Shown here piece by piece: positions 49,512-63,677 of a stretch of DNA of 64,000 bases. The notes beneath the pieces are model-generated. The model was given only the letters and a program-made list of their open reading frames with translations, was not told the origin of the DNA and made no database searches. Numbering within the stretch: the stretch's first letter is position 1; every line of letters begins with the position of its first letter. The position numbers and the translations under genes were made by a program. The stretch is from Baylisascaris procyonis (lineage: Eukaryota; Nematoda; Chromadorea; Rhabditida; Ascarididae). The stretch covers positions 558,001 through 622,000 of the forward strand of contig JAZARR010000231.1 in the NCBI GenBank assembly GCA_037389465.1, read 5' to 3'.

Positions 49512-51015
49512 ATGGAGGATTGTCTACAGACAGTTAGAGTGAATCTGAGGACAATGGCTGGGGCTATGGTTGATTTGAATGCTACGATTCAAGTATGTTT
49601 TGCAATTTATTGATGCTTCTGAAACTGAGCCTTCATTATTCATTTATTCGTAATACGCGGATAGGAAAGCTTATTGTTTTTGATAAACTTACGTTCAGTG
49701 TTGGCAGCGCGCGGTGAAAACTACATCATGAACGATGACAGTAGATGAAATGCTTAGGCAATAATTGCTATTTAGACAACATTTTTATGGCGTGCGAAAA
49801 TGTAAGATGCTCGTTATTCATGTTCCACTAACGTGCGTTTGCCTATCGGTCACCACCTGTTTTCTACCTTGTGCACACGAGAGCCGAGGAAGATTTAACA
49901 GGTGATTTTGCACAATAATCGTTGATGTAGACAGGAATGGTTGACTGAAACCACCTTGAACCTTAAGTTTCTAGATAAGTTCGAAATTACTTAGATTCCT
50001 CGCGCTGTAAAATTCTACATCCTTCGTCCTTTGTGGCTCGTCTGCTCTCCTCTCAACACCTATTTTTTTCGGTCTCTCCTCCTCACCGAGGTCTTCACTC
50101 TGACCACGGTCAAGCACTTCGATCATTGCTTCAAAAATTCACCCAGTTGCCTTGAAAAGTGCCACTGTCAAATTGTCTCAGATTGAAGGATGCGACATAG
50201 AAGCTCGACGCTGTCTTCCAGCAAGCGAATTTAAAGGATAGCTTTTCATAACATGGATAAGAAAGAAACCGGTGCACCTACTTGTGCACTTTCGGCTGAT
50301 GTTCCTCTGATCAGATCTTATGAATGAACAATCTGAAAGTTTAAAATTAAGCCGAACAGCATCTATATAACGTTAGCAGTTATGTCATCGTTGATCGATC
50401 ACGAAAGAAGGTGCAGTGATAAATCGGCACATTCATTTGAATTAACCGTGGGATAGCACTCATTTATAGGAATATATTCCAAATTCTATAAAAGCTTAGC
50501 ACGCATAATTAGGAAAGAGGAATTAGGCGGTAATGAGTGCCCTATAGTTGTGCAACCGAAAGCGATCGAATTATTTGTGATCTAAAATATTGCAATCGAC
50601 TGTTCTCGAAGTAGCAAAAGGACTTTTATAGGATACTCTTCCGGTTGGTTCCGATGTTGGTACCGTTGTCGCTTTTCATGGTGCTCCAGGATCGCACCAT
50701 GATTTCAAGGCTCTACTTCCTTATTTACAAGCGAGAGGGGTTCGCCTCATCGTCACCGATTTTCCGGGATTCGGTTATACACCTCGTTAGTGAATACACC
50801 ACAAAATCTTTGAGAAGCAAATTTTTTTTTTGCTGAAGATATGTCAAGCGGCATTAGATGAGCTGCAACGGCAGGCGTTTTTGCAACCATTCTCACAGTA
50901 TTTTGCTGCAGTATCATGCAAGCCGGTATCATAGATTGCCAGCAAATAATATAGAACTCGAATATATACCCACAATGACGTACACACATTCTTAGCGAAC
51001 GTACTACGGCACGAG

Positions 51016-51070
<55 letters not shown>

Positions 51071-54000
51071 TATATACGTATATATATTCTCATAATTGGC
51101 TAAAAGGGGAACGACAGGTCTTATTCAGTGATACTCAAGTATTGGGCAGAGACTTCGCTAAGTAAAAGCAGCAGAGATAGTGCTTCGCAATTTGGACATA
51201 GAACTGCACTGTTGCATGATTGTATTTTTACAGTACTCTTAATTATCTCACTTATTGGCAGAAATATAATATATATTTTTGTGTTAAGTATAGTACACTT
51301 TAGTTTATTTCATTTCAAATTCAGTAGTGGTTTTGAAGAGGGCTTTTATTACGCATTGTTGGAGGCTATATTCAGTTTATCAAAGATGCCAAGTAGAGTT
51401 GAACTCGGAGAAGAATGACATAGAACCATGTGCGAGGAAGGTTCCTGATAGGCCTCACATGCTGATTTGTAATCTTGAAGGCACAAAATGAAGCAAGCTA
51501 ATGCATTTCATAAGGGCATGCATGTTCTCCGAAAAATAATGTGAAACGTCTTTAAGAGGACGAACGTTTACGCAATGATGGCGATGAGGCTGTCCAATTT
51601 GCCGAACAGATTTTTGATGGGGTTGATCCGAAGGGAAATATTGTCTTCGTTGGTCATAGTCGTGGCTCAGAAGTGGCACTCAGAATGGCCAACTTGAAAG
51701 AGGTGAGCTATTTATATGTTCGAATTTGTTTTGCATTAGTCGTTTAGCTATGCATTGTCCCATTTTCTGGGTGGCCATGTCGAATGTCAGTGTTGTTATG
51801 TGATAAAATTTTTGGTGGTGTCACAGTTGCTCGTATTGGATAATCGCGTTGTTTATTGCGGTGATTTTGGATGCGCTTTTATCGCTATTCTGGCCGTATT
51901 CCATTTCTATGATTTCTTATAGGCTCTATTGGGACCATTTGAGAAACTGAAACCATCATTTGAAGAGTATTCTTATTGTAGCGTCTCAGGCTTGCCAAAT
52001 CCTTTGACAGTTATCGAGTGTCTCCATGGGGCTGAGAAGAATTATCTAAGCTTGAGGTTGGCGTCAAGTCGTCCAGTACTTCAGTATTTGTGTAGCGGAC
52101 GCCGTAGGGTAACTGGAAGGGTAAGGTAACTGGAAGGGTCTGAAAAAATTTGAAGAGGTCCATACCACAACCGACTGTCATTGACAAGTTAGCATCGGCT
52201 GTATAATGAATTAGTTGGCGAAGAATTTTTTTTTTTTTTTTTTTTTGAATGGGGTGGGTTGGGAAGAGATTGTCAAAATTTCTGTCAAAACAACAGTCTA
52301 TAACGATCAGCAGAGCGCGGTGTTCTCTTCTTCTTTCGAAGGAGGTCTGCACTGAGAGTTTTATATTCGCATAGCACAAATTTTTCTTATCTATAGACTT
52401 TCATCAATACCTCATACCATTGCTAAAGTATCGCTGAGAGGAAAAGAGGAGGAAAATAAAAGCGCAAATGGAACAGGACTCACCTTGGTTGGCATTTAAC
52501 GCTCTTAAAAAAAAGAAAAGGATGAATTGAGTTATGTAGTAGCTTAAAGACGTGTAGCGCAGCCTTTATTGGCCAAGCAGAAGAGACGATTTCGAATCCA
52601 CAGTTAGCAGTCGATAAATTTTCACTTTTATCATTCATTCATTGCTCATTCATTTCCGTCAGTGTAAAATCATATTTGTGAAGCAAAGTCGACCACATCC
52701 TTTTTCCAGTAGGCATATTAAGCGTACGCCCAGCAGAGAATTGCTGTCTCGAAGCAAAATTTGGCGCAAGGAGGCAGATTAATGAGGAAGGAGGGAACTA
52801 GGAGAGATATAACAATAAAGGCGCTTTCCGCACTTTTTTTACTCGTCTCGTTCATTTGTTTATCTAGCGTTTCCATAGAAGTCAGCAAAGCTAAAAAGTC
52901 TGCGAATTTCTGCATTTCGGTATACTAAACTTCTCTAGAAGAAATTTGGATATTCAGAATCGAATAAAAGGAGCAGTGTTGGTGAATCCGATTGGTTTGT
53001 CCGCTCATCACAGTGCACGTCCGAGATGGGTGAGCTCATTTCTAGCATGGCTCTGGACGTTAGGGTCGGCGATTCGTTTTTTCCTCAGGCCACTTCTATA
53101 TTTATGTGAGTGTGTATATTTTCAGTGCTTTTTTGATCATTATATTTGTGATGCTTTTGTTACCATTAGAATTGTCTAAATCTTTCGTACAATTGTCAAA
53201 AACTTTTTAGAAGTTTGCCCATTATTCCAACTGATTATAACTCATCAAATGTTTGGCAATTCGCAGTGAAGCATTTCGCAGCGATGACTAGTTACATTTA
53301 CACCGATAGCTAGCATTCCTATATTTAATCCCTCCGATAGAGTTCTAGCCTCGAGCATTGAAATTTCTCTGAAAAAAAATTAGTGATGGCTTAAAACTAG
53401 CGACATCAGGAAATTTCATCGAAACTTGTACTCGATAATTCGATCTCAGCGGTTTTGTTCAGCTCTCAATCGAACGTAGTGAATCTCTGCCTGCGCTTGT
53501 AGTAACATATGGTTCCCGTTTCGTTTCTATTGCTGGCTCGATCGGTGATTACTGGTATTACTATGGACATCTAAGGGTTGAGTTTGTGGTGAATGGGGGA
53601 AGTGTAATTTGTATGAATAAGATGTAATATGATTTAGTCTTTTCGAAGTTGATGGGCATGAAAATCAAGGATGGTGATGTGGCAGGTGCAGCTGTGATGT
53701 CTGTTTCGGCTATCGATTTTCCAGGCCAGTTACGATATGTGCAGCAGCTACGTGACAGTCATGTACAGGTTCGACTGCTATATATTACTATTCGAATAAA
53801 CTTGATTTTTATAATTAAATTTTCGCACTATTTTTACGACTTTACTTGTGACATTTTTTTGTAGTTTCATAGTTAAACATTTCGGAACGATTTTTTAGTT
53901 AATCGTAATTAAACTAATACGATGTTCATGATTTTTTGCATTTAACTCAAAGTAGTTTTTAAATTGTCTCTACTGGTGGTACTGCTCAAGGTTTTTGCCC

Positions 54001-56237
54001 TTTTTTATTTCCTATCTTAGATACTCGAAAAGTTGTATTACATTCTGTGTTTGCATCTTCAGGATGTCCACACAGAAACAACAGTGCATAATTCGAAACT
54101 GCATGATAAGGGAATATTTTGAGGCAGTATTATATAACCAAAAGCTGAATGAGTTTTCAGCGCTTCTTACAGGCTGCCATTTAGGTATTGATTGCATATT
54201 CCGGGTCTGATCCGATTATTGAGCAACCGATTAGCGATCATTTCGTGGAAGCATTCGGCAACGTTAAGCGTCTGGTGAGCCATTAGTTATTGATGAGTTT
54301 TACAAGTTGTCTCGTATTCTACTTGAAAATAACGAATGCTTTAAACCGGTTTTCTTTGCCTACACTCCCAATAGATTACATTCCCAAGGGAGGCCATTTA
54401 TATATTTTTGACGTATTCGAACTTCGATGAGTTTTCTGACGAATGTTACTTTGTAAGATTGAAAAGTTTAAATAATTATATGCTAACCTTGCTTTGAGAA
54501 AGACCATAGCACTCACAACCTTACGGGCTTGTGGGAAATGAACTGAAGCCAGAAGACGGATAGTCATGGAGGAAATTTTAAAAAAGTTGCGAATAATCAG
54601 CGCAAAGGATGGAAAATTTCGGAAAACTTGCATAAAAATTCAATAGGAAGCGCTAAATTTCCACTTCTTTGCCGCCTTTTTTTTCATTGAACTAAAGTGA
54701 TATCAAAACTCATTATTCGCAAATTCACTCGAAAAAAAAACATTTCCAAAAAATTATGTTATTTTTTACTTTAATCTCACGATTTAAAAACTATTTCTGC
54801 TAACATGCCGATTATTGAATAAAAAGTTTGTTAACACTAAAGCGCCGTAAAATATTTCTACATCACTGCAGAAAGTGGAGACTAAGCTATGTCTAAACGC
54901 TCATACTGGTTTCGAATAAACGTAATTGCTGCATCTGGATCTTCTGAGTGTAGTATAATCTTTCAAGGTGCACAATTTTCATAGTATGGTTTGATCTATA
55001 GCTTTAATTTTTGTAATTTCACTCTGGGAATATGATTTGTTAGTCGCTTTTTGGCGTTTTTGATGCACTTTCCAACTTTTTGCCACCAAGATCCCCTTTC
55101 ATCAACATTCAGGTCTTTTCTATGAGTAGGTTCTCTGGAAGCTTTGCAAATAAGAAAGTTAATTCGGGATTGCGGTCGAGAAACCCTTACCTCGCAAAGG
55201 TCATGCTGTATAGATAGGGGTCGAGCAATGGGAAATTTCTGTTTGAAGCTAAGAAAAATAAAATCCTCGTTTTTTCTTTAATGTTTCACCGTTAGAAGGA
55301 AGTAGTGGAACTGTCCAGCGATGAGGATCCTTAAATGTTTGAGCATTATTAACATCAATAAGCGTATTTTTAGTACCTATGATGCTTTTGCAGGGAAGAA
55401 AGGGTATCATTTCAGGCGATGTATTCTTTGCAGTAGTCGAAGGGAGTCTCAGTGGGATCATTTTTTGAAAGAGCTGATGTATTTCTCCAAATTCTCGATG
55501 AAGGTGTTTTATGCAAGAATCTCCTTCTCAGACAGGGTCATTTATTACGAATCCTGTTGAACAGCAATATCTTGACAGTTTAATAGAGACAAAATGGCCT
55601 TTTCCCGTTTAAACTAATTATCTCTAAAATTGCTTCAAGACGAAATTTGCACCCTTTACATTTAAATGCCGTCATATGTGTGGTCTTCGCTTAGGAGTTG
55701 ATTTAGAAAACATGTCATAGCAAGCAAAGCGACAATCTACCAGCACTTCATCCGTAATCCATAATAATGCGAAGACATAAAATGATCATCCTTCGAGCCA
55801 TGCAGTCTTGCAACAGAGGAATGCAACTCCTTCAAGTCACTACTTCACAGCTTAATGGAAATCACTGCTTCATGATCTGGATTAAATTTGTCCCCCATAC
55901 TCCTAGGTGCTTTCACATTTCTAATCTCGTTAGAGGCAGTTGAAATTTTTTCGAAAGTATAGTTCATTCAAATAGGAAACTGTATCGCAACTCGAAGAGC
56001 AAATTAGCCTAAACCTTGCATATGAAAGCAGAAAGGAAGCTTCAGAATTGTTCATCACCTGCACCGGATGAATCGACGATTGATGAGTACGTTGAAGCGA
56101 TTGCTTCCGGAGAGCGTAAGGTGGCAGTTTGCTTTGCTAAAGAAGGACATCAACTGCTAAAAAATCGCGCTAAATTTCTAGCCGATGCGATCTTAGGAAT
56201 ATTGGAAATTAATCGGAATCCTGGAGCTGTGCATTGA
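49512..56237 (+). CDS. Alpha/beta hydrolase, nematode DUF1057-like, copy 1
   Basis: Seven exons, 49512-49592, 50632-50785, 51557-51702, 52958-53105, 53638-53768, 54185-54274 and 56046-56237, join in phase to 313 residues. It is a serine hydrolase fold with the oxyanion-hole loop HGAPGSHHDF (from residue 43), a strand-turn VTDFPGFGYT, the nucleophile elbow VFVGHSRGSE (Ser113, codon 51658-51660), an acidic residue in YSGSDPI (Asp229) and the catalytic His in FAKEGHQLLK (His285). The full triad is present. Between them is a hydrophobic cap segment (SSFLAWLWTLGSAIRFFLRPLLYL region), which could touch membrane. The substrate is unknown; I place it in the nematode-expanded DUF1057-like group from memory of its pattern. 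The start could be the ATG at 49512, eight bases after an acceptor that may be used for trans-splicing. The third acceptor (TTTAAG) is weak but the exon length equals that of the paralogue. Confidence 0.88.
51019..51088. repeat. Imperfect (TA)n microsatellite
   Basis: About 70 bases of TA repeats interrupted by TGTA and ACGTA, in an intron of hydrolase copy 1. Confidence 0.9.
52226..52246. repeat. Poly(T) tract
   Basis: Twenty-one T residues in an intron of hydrolase copy 1. Confidence 0.85.
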
Positions 56238-59200
56238 TGTTGATGATTTGTTCTTTGAGGTTTATGTTCTTTACAGTTTCACATCTATCACTTTTCACAA
56301 AATGGAAATTCCATTTCTATTTTATGTGGTTCCTTTCTATGCATTTCTTGTAAGACACTTTGTGTACTTATTAAAAAAATGCAGATTGTTAAGTAGTATT
56401 CTGGGTGTTCAATCATCTCAAAGGAAAATTCCACTGCTTTTAATTCGCCTCTCAATTAACTCAACATTTTTTTCTTGAAGAGAACTTATGGCGCTGAATT
56501 CTCATAGTGAAAAATCGATCGAATTTCCTATTCTTTTCTCATATTTGTGATCGAAGAATTATGTGCATAATCTGATGTATTGTTCCTCTGAAATCTTTCT
56601 GAAAATCGAGTGCGGTTTATGTTCGCCGAATTCTTTATAAATCATTTATACATCTTTTTAGCTTAATTTATCGCAGAAATTTTCTCTTTAATGACAGCAT
56701 TTCATTCATATCCATGTAATTTTTCACTGTCTCACTGATATTGTTATCAGTATGATAGGCTTTTCTTCGAAAGAATGTTTTTTCAAATGTGATTATCATT
56801 TTTCTTGCGTTAGGCGGAAATTGCAGCGATTTTCTAATATATGAGGAACAAATGAAAGAAACACTACAAAGATGAGTACTTGTAGAGGCAAACTTTGATG
56901 TTCTATTATTAGAGTTGAGGGGACATTTTTCCAGCATCCCAGTTAGTCAATTTGACTATTTGAAACGATCAAAATTCCTATTCGTACGAAAAACTCTGTG
57001 ACTATGAACTATCTCAATGAACATTTCTGGCGAGCGATCTCTGAATGCGTTCCAAATAGGCGTTTGCTTGTGGGTATCGTTGACCCCATCGCCTATCTCT
57101 GTTAACCTCTAGTCAGTGATGTTTTGCGTTGCCTATATCGCCGATATCATTTCTCCGTCATATGTCTTTGTGACATTCTCTTACTAAATTTTTAATAGCT
57201 TCGGAATAGAACTCTCATCTTCATGCTTGAATGTACACCGATCATGAAAGATGTGATAAAATTTGGACTTTGTTAGTTAAATTCTAGTTGGATTCCATTT
57301 AACGGAAATGATATAATCATATAATTATTCCTTTGTCCGAGGAAATGACGTTTTTTTGGATACATTTGATGAAGATAAATTGTTTCAAAATCAGACGGTG
57401 TTCTTCCTTTTTTCGTAGACATAGAAGCAATGATTTGCATGAATTGGAATGCCTCGAGCAAATATTCATGCGCAACGAATATTTTCCGATTTCCGATATC
57501 TTATCATATCACTTATTGTCTGTCTTTCTTCATTCTTCTTTCTTTGTTTTATGTCTTTCTGCAACAATGATTTTCTCAATTCTATATAATATTGCAACTC
57601 CCTCTACTCAATTGCTTCGTCTAAAATATTCACTTCCCTCCTTCCTCCATTCCCTTTTCAAGATTATTTTGACTATGTAGGTATCGTCATGTTCTTTGGT
57701 GCTGTTAGGTAGGCACCGAATTCCGGTAGCAGTCGGAAGTTTTGGCCGGTAGCTTATGCTCAAAATCGTTGCTCAGCAAAAATTCATTGTTAACGAAAGT
57801 CAATAGAGACCAAAATTGCTAGCCACAGGAATCAGTGGCTAGTGAGTTGCGATGTCTACAGCTTTTTCGTGAGAGCAGGTTTTCAATGGCTACGGAACGT
57901 CAGTTGCCATCATTACTTTGGGAAACTGTGGGTGGCAACCAATAAATCGATAACCAAGGCGTCACATTCCGATCTGTAGACATGAACAGCGAAGTGATAG
58001 ACGGGGAAAATCAACAGTTAGCGATTTCCGGTTGTCACTGAAAATTTCAATATTTCCTGATACTGTTTAATCGTTTCACTAATTACACTCATTAATTTTT
58101 ACACTCCTCGAATTTTGATTCTTGCATGGTTCGGATTTTCCCTTTGCATCGATAAATCCATGCTTTATTCTTGCTAGTAAATAATAAAAGTGTTGATCAG
58201 ATGAGCAAAACGCAAAGGCTCATTTCTTGTTGGCTAATCTGGCCACTTCCCCATTTATTTACTACTGCTGCTCATATTAGTGCACTTTGCTCTTCCCTGA
58301 ATGAGATTGTCGTGCTTAAGATTTCACTATTTGGACACTGTCGCATTGTTCCGTTATTGTTCTCTTGTTTCTATGTTGTTTAACTCGTGATTATCACTGT
58401 TACGTTAACAAAGCACAATACATATCGAGTTGCATTTTGTTACGCACATTATACCTTTCGTAGCTTACCTGCATGGCACCATATTTAGCTAATCTGCATA
58501 GTGCCATCGCAGTGCATTTGCAAATATTCGAAATCCAAGCAGAACCATCAAAATGTAGGCTGAGGACAAAAAAAGCAAAAATAAGGCCATGGGGAAAAAA
58601 CAAAAAACAATACATTTAAATTTGGTTTGTAAGCAGTGGAAAGTAATATTTTCTACCGTTCGTTCGGAATCTATCTAATTTCCAATTTGAAGGGGTAAGG
58701 AGGGGGAAGGGACCAGGTTACGTCGTACATAAATTTCGACCTGACTCCAGGTTGCATGCAGTTATATGTTTGCGTCTTTACTATGTTAATTATTTGAAAG
58801 AACAGCGCAACTTTGAGAATTGCATTAGTAATCAGCTCATCGTAACCAAGGAGTGTTTGTTTTTTTTATCTAGTGTTCGATGTTAGTAAAAAATTCGTTG
58901 ACTTGACCAATTCTCGTATGGAGTTCAAGTTGCCAGTTGGGTACGCTCAGGTTACCCTTTCTGAGAGTTTATCTTCAGCCTCCAACATCAAGTCTTTTAA
59001 ATGAACTCCGGGCTATCTTCTCTGGATGTCGTTTGATACTATATCTGCGTTGCTAGGAGTTATGCCTGCGAGGCATGGCTGTGTGGAGGTTACAGTGCTG
59101 AATAATTTTGTCTAGAAAAGACATACCAATGAAAAAAGGTTCTTGATTACAGAAGAAATTCGTTGTGATCTTGTTGACTCATTAAGAGATCAATTAGCAT

Positions 59201-59866
59201 CACTTTAATGAGTACATTCATTAGCTAAATTATTCAATAATTACAATAAAATTTTGTTATTTGGTATACTTCCGGTTACACTTCCAGGCACGGCGAACTA
59301 CAAACAATAGTCACCCCATCTTTCTAAAAATGTACGGAGAAGTGACGTCATTTAAGAACTTTTAGAGGAGTGTATTGATTGATTAGGACTATTCTGATAT
59401 CAACGAACACGTTTCCGATCTATGATACACTACATTTTCCTTACATGTTTACTCTCATAGCTACAAAGTACAGATGGATCATCGAGTCTATTGTTGCATT
59501 GAGACTACAAAATACACTTCTAGATTAGCACCTTGGAAAATCACATTAAACTTCAACTTCAAGTTGCTACATTTTCGCTTATATTCTAATATTTGTGTCC
59601 TCTCCGTTTTACATATTGGAATCCCCTCAATCTAAAGGATATCTCTTTTATAAATACACTTCTATTTTCATGGAAACTGAGAAATTTGCTATTGCGCTAG
59701 AGTTTTAATTCGTCCTCGATTGTATAGTAATTCGATTGTTCCAGAATTGCAGCGAATAAACGAATATGACTAAGTAAAATGATTGTGTTTTGCAGTACAG
59801 CATCACGTTCATCAAGCGCCGAACTGATAGAAGAGTCGTAAGATTGAAGCATTTAGCCAATCTCTC
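56238..59866. other. Intergenic region between the two hydrolase copies
   Basis: No coding exon is supported. Open frames of 60-115 codons (56668-56937 minus, 57333-57680 plus) are hydrophobic or low-complexity and lack motifs. A GC-richer patch lies at about 58690-58760. A strong acceptor (TTTTGCAG, ending 59795) 72 bases before the next ATG could be the trans-splice site or the end of a 5' UTR intron of copy 2. Confidence 0.45.
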
Positions 59867-62800
59867 ATGTGTTTAACAAGAATTCCATGGATTCTGCGTT
59901 CCTCGAGATTATTCTCTCAGAAACTCGTTTATTCGACACGAATTCAACAGCATGGTTACTTCAAACGTCAATTAGCATCGACGGCTGCAGCAACAAATTC
60001 GAACAACGGAGCGAGTGATTTACGCATTGAAAAAATTAGAATCAAGTCTCATAATGGAGAAGATATTCATTTCGACACTGTTATACAGGTGATCTCAATA
60101 ACCAGAAATGTTGTAATCGCTGCTGAGATATGACTGTTTGCATTTAAGAGCCAAATGCTTTCTACGCACAACCGCACTTGTCATTTTCTAACTGTTTTGC
60201 TCACTTTTTTAGGACTATAGAACGATATTTTTACGCCTATTCACTTGTTCGGGGTTGATGAAAGGTAGGAGTGGGACAAATTGAAGCAAGAATTTTTCGA
60301 ACACTTTGTGAGTGCGTAATTATGACGTGGCACTAAATCTGAAAGAAAGAACAGCATTATTTGGGAGCTTCTCTGCCGACTATCATTAAGTTTTTCATCT
60401 CATCTTTCCGAATTTCGATTGCGATGGGCATTGGAGGGACATATATTAGTTGTTCCCATTGTCATGTGCTAATCTGCGATAATTCCTTAGTTGTTTCACT
60501 AAGTAAAAAAGACTGCATTTCGCGCATAAAAACTCACGCTCAAGACCACTAATGGAGCAAAGAAAGATATCTTTTACGGCAACTGCATGTCCGAAAGGCC
60601 TTTTTATGGAATTTAGTGTTTGTCCAGAAATTCTGAAGGTTTAAGTCTATCCATCCATTTCTTTGGCTTTGAAAAACCCAGAGTTTGTTTAATTGTCTAG
60701 AAACATCATATTCTGCTTCAATTTTGTGTTTTGAAAAATTCCTATTTTAGAGGTTTGTGAGGGTGCAGGGTCCTGCTTTGGTTCTCTACCCTTAATTTGC
60801 ACCTTAAGGAACCGCAAATCATTTTTCTTTCGATGCATGACCTCTCCCTGTGTAATCTGGCAGCAAGACAAGAGGTTGAGGTTCTTTTATTAAGCCTTAA
60901 AAAGTTAAATCCGGACTAACCCTCGCATCTCACGTAGACACATAGAAGCACATTGGTTGCCTGTAAGCAAACACGTTGTCCTTTTATGCTCACCGACCCT
61001 TGCCTTAAGGTCTTTTAGAGGGTTTGTTCTGTCTTGTGGTCACTACTTCTCTGCTGTGCATGAAGCCACTGATCTACAATTTACAGACACTCCTTAAAGG
61101 TTACGGAAAAGTGCACTTTCCTTGCTTTAGCCCTTATAGACCTAGTCATGATGAATTTTCAGGTCAAATAAACTGGAAAAAATTTTCCCTGGTATCTAAT
61201 GAGTATGGAGAGGCTTCTTTAAATACAGATTGAAAAGTAATGAGTCGAGTGGTCAAGAGATATTGGACTGACTTTTAGGACCATGGCCCGAAACAAACTT
61301 GTTTGCAATTTCTTTCATCCTATATACTTTGTTCTAATCGGTGCTGAAATTGAAACGCATGAGAATACAGAAAAGTTCTCTCAAAGTGTATCCTTTATAC
61401 AGCATAAGTCCGTAAAATCATGTAAAAAGTATAGACGAGGGAAACACTTTATTCGCGACGTTTGCGTGCTTACAGGATACAATTCCGAGTGGCTCTTCAG
61501 TTGGGACAGTGATTGCATGCCATGGTGCACCTGGATCGCACAATGACTTCAAGCATTTTCTTCCATATTTGAAAGATCGAGCAATTCGATTTATCGGCAT
61601 CAATTTTCCTGGATTTGGATTTACTTTGCGTAGGTTGGCATCAGTTTTCCCCGACTTAAATGTGCTCATGTTCTAACAAAAATGTTCACCATCATGTTCG
61701 AATATAATTGTTCGATCCTAAACGCATAACTGCGTTCAATTGAAAGACCATTCATTACTAGTGATGTTTAGAAGAGCGGTCATATAAATTAAGAGCGGTC
61801 AAATATTACTTTGCATGGTAATTGGCAATGTCGAGGGCTGTCTTTCACTAAAAATCCTCAGGCTGTGCGCGAGATATATGTTGTTTTACGCAGGCGTTGG
61901 GCCAATTGAAATATACGGCTGCTGATTTTTATTAGCTCTTATGTTGTCATATTCGTATGCGCAAAAAATTGCTAACATAATTTGCAGCTGATCCGCGTTT
62001 ACGTCATGACAATCGTGAACGGCTGGAATTTGTTAGAGAAATCGTCGAGCATTTAAAGCTAAAGAATAATCTTGTTTTTGTGGGACACAGTCGTGGCTCC
62101 GAAACTGCACTGAAACTAGGCGCCATTTTCAAGGTGAGTATTTCGGTGTGTGGCTTTCCAAATCGCGAGAACTGAGCCATATTCACGATTCCAAGTATAG
62201 AAGTATTTTAAATATATTTTTGTAAGAAAAGATACTTTTTAGCTATTAGAAAACTTGCGGAGATGTTTTTTCCGTTTGTTGGTGAGGAATCGAAATCACT
62301 ATGATATTGCAGTAGCAATCCACTGGACAAAAAGAGAAGCATATTCTCTGGCGTTACACATCTTTATTTAGCTATGTCGGTCATTGTTAACGACACTTCA
62401 TAGTTTATGATATCATAGAAATAGTGTTGTTCTTCTTATCAAACATTCAAATTAGTCGAACCCTTATTGTCCTACGTTGTTTTGTACTGATCTTTCCAAT
62501 AAAATATGCTTCCATGAGCATTTTTTCTCAAATCCAATGGTCACTCCACGTAATTCTTTCATACCCAACTTTTTATACAACAGTCCATAATTTGTGCCCA
62601 GTAGTCAGGCTAGTTGAGAATGTGAAAAGTTCAGCTGTTCGGTATCATTAATAATCGGTGGCCTCTGCTCATCTTTAAACTTATATTTGTGGAGGACACC
62701 ATTACCATGAGCATTTCAGAACTATTGATTTAAATGGAGGCGAAGGATAGGAAACGTTTTCTCAATTCATCGGCGATTTTATTTTCAAGTGAAAGCTTTC

Positions 62801-63677
62801 GATTGACTAACTCACACTTATCAGTAATTATGAGCAGGATTCTCATTTGTAAAGAAGCATAATGATTGGAACTGTGCTTTCAAACATTGAATTTAAAAGA
62901 TCCTATGATTTCAGGATCGAACAGTGGCAATTGTTCTCATTAATCCGATGGGTTTGATTGTTCATCGTGGTATAAAACCACTTTGGAGGCTAACGTTATT
63001 TGTTTGGTTGTGGAATCTCGGCACCGTCATACAGTTTTTCTTGAGACCATTGATTTACTTACGTAAGATTGATACTATATAGTTACAATATTTTCATTTA
63101 TTGAAACTTAGATAAAGGCAAATCTTCTACGAACATATCAATGTCAGCTTGAAATTCTTTTAGCTTAGCTGATAAGTGGTTGAACTTGAAGAACCAACTT
63201 TTTGAGGCGTCATAAAATTCCTAAGCAAAATTTTCTAAACACCGCTTAGATATGCAGTTGGTGACAGATTTATTGTTTGCAATGTTGTTGTCGACATTGA
63301 AATATTTTCAATCAACTTCAAGTTATCTGAAAATTTCAGTTCATATATCAATGAGTCTTTGAAAATTTTTAAAAGAATCTGACATATTATTATTTTTTAC
63401 TTTTTGTAGAAATATTTGTAAAAACAGAAACGAGTCATTTTTTAATAAATGGTTTTCTTTTATTGAAGTAATCTTTTTATAGTCCATCTGATTGTTTCAC
63501 TGTTTCTTAAACGATGTGGTTATTTAATCTATTCCAATTTCTTCAGTATATAAATATGTATTAAAAATAAAAGCGGAAACAGGCGAAATTGCGGCGATAT
63601 GTGTATTGGCGATGCGAAATGTTGATCTAACAAGTCAGACTGAATTCATCCGAATATTAAACAACAGTAACGTTCGA
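59867..63677 (+). CDS. Alpha/beta hydrolase, nematode DUF1057-like, copy 2 (continues past window)
   Basis: Exons 59867-60088, 61476-61629, 61988-62133, 62915-63062 and 63547-63677 give the first 267 residues; one or two C-terminal exons, with the acidic and His triad residues, must lie beyond base 64000. The four shared internal exons have exactly the same lengths as in copy 1 (154, 146, 148, 131 nt). Motifs are HGAPGSHNDF (residues 90-99), GINFPGFGFT, VFVGHSRGSE (Ser160, codon 62089-62091) and VLINPMGL. Unlike copy 1 it starts with a 47-residue extension, MCLTRIPWILRSSRLFSQKL onward, rich in Arg, Ser and Leu and free of acidic residues at first, which resembles a mitochondrial presequence. 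The substrate is unknown. It is a tandem duplicate in the same orientation, 3.6 kb downstream of copy 1. Confidence 0.88.
60789..60838. repeat. Dispersed repeat, copy B
   Basis: Partner of the copy at 15541-15590, about 80 percent identical over 50 ungapped bases. On the minus strand it reads HRKKNDLRFLKVQIKG, parallel to HRKRKDLRILQGQVKG in copy A. It lies in the first intron of hydrolase copy 2. Confidence 0.6.
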
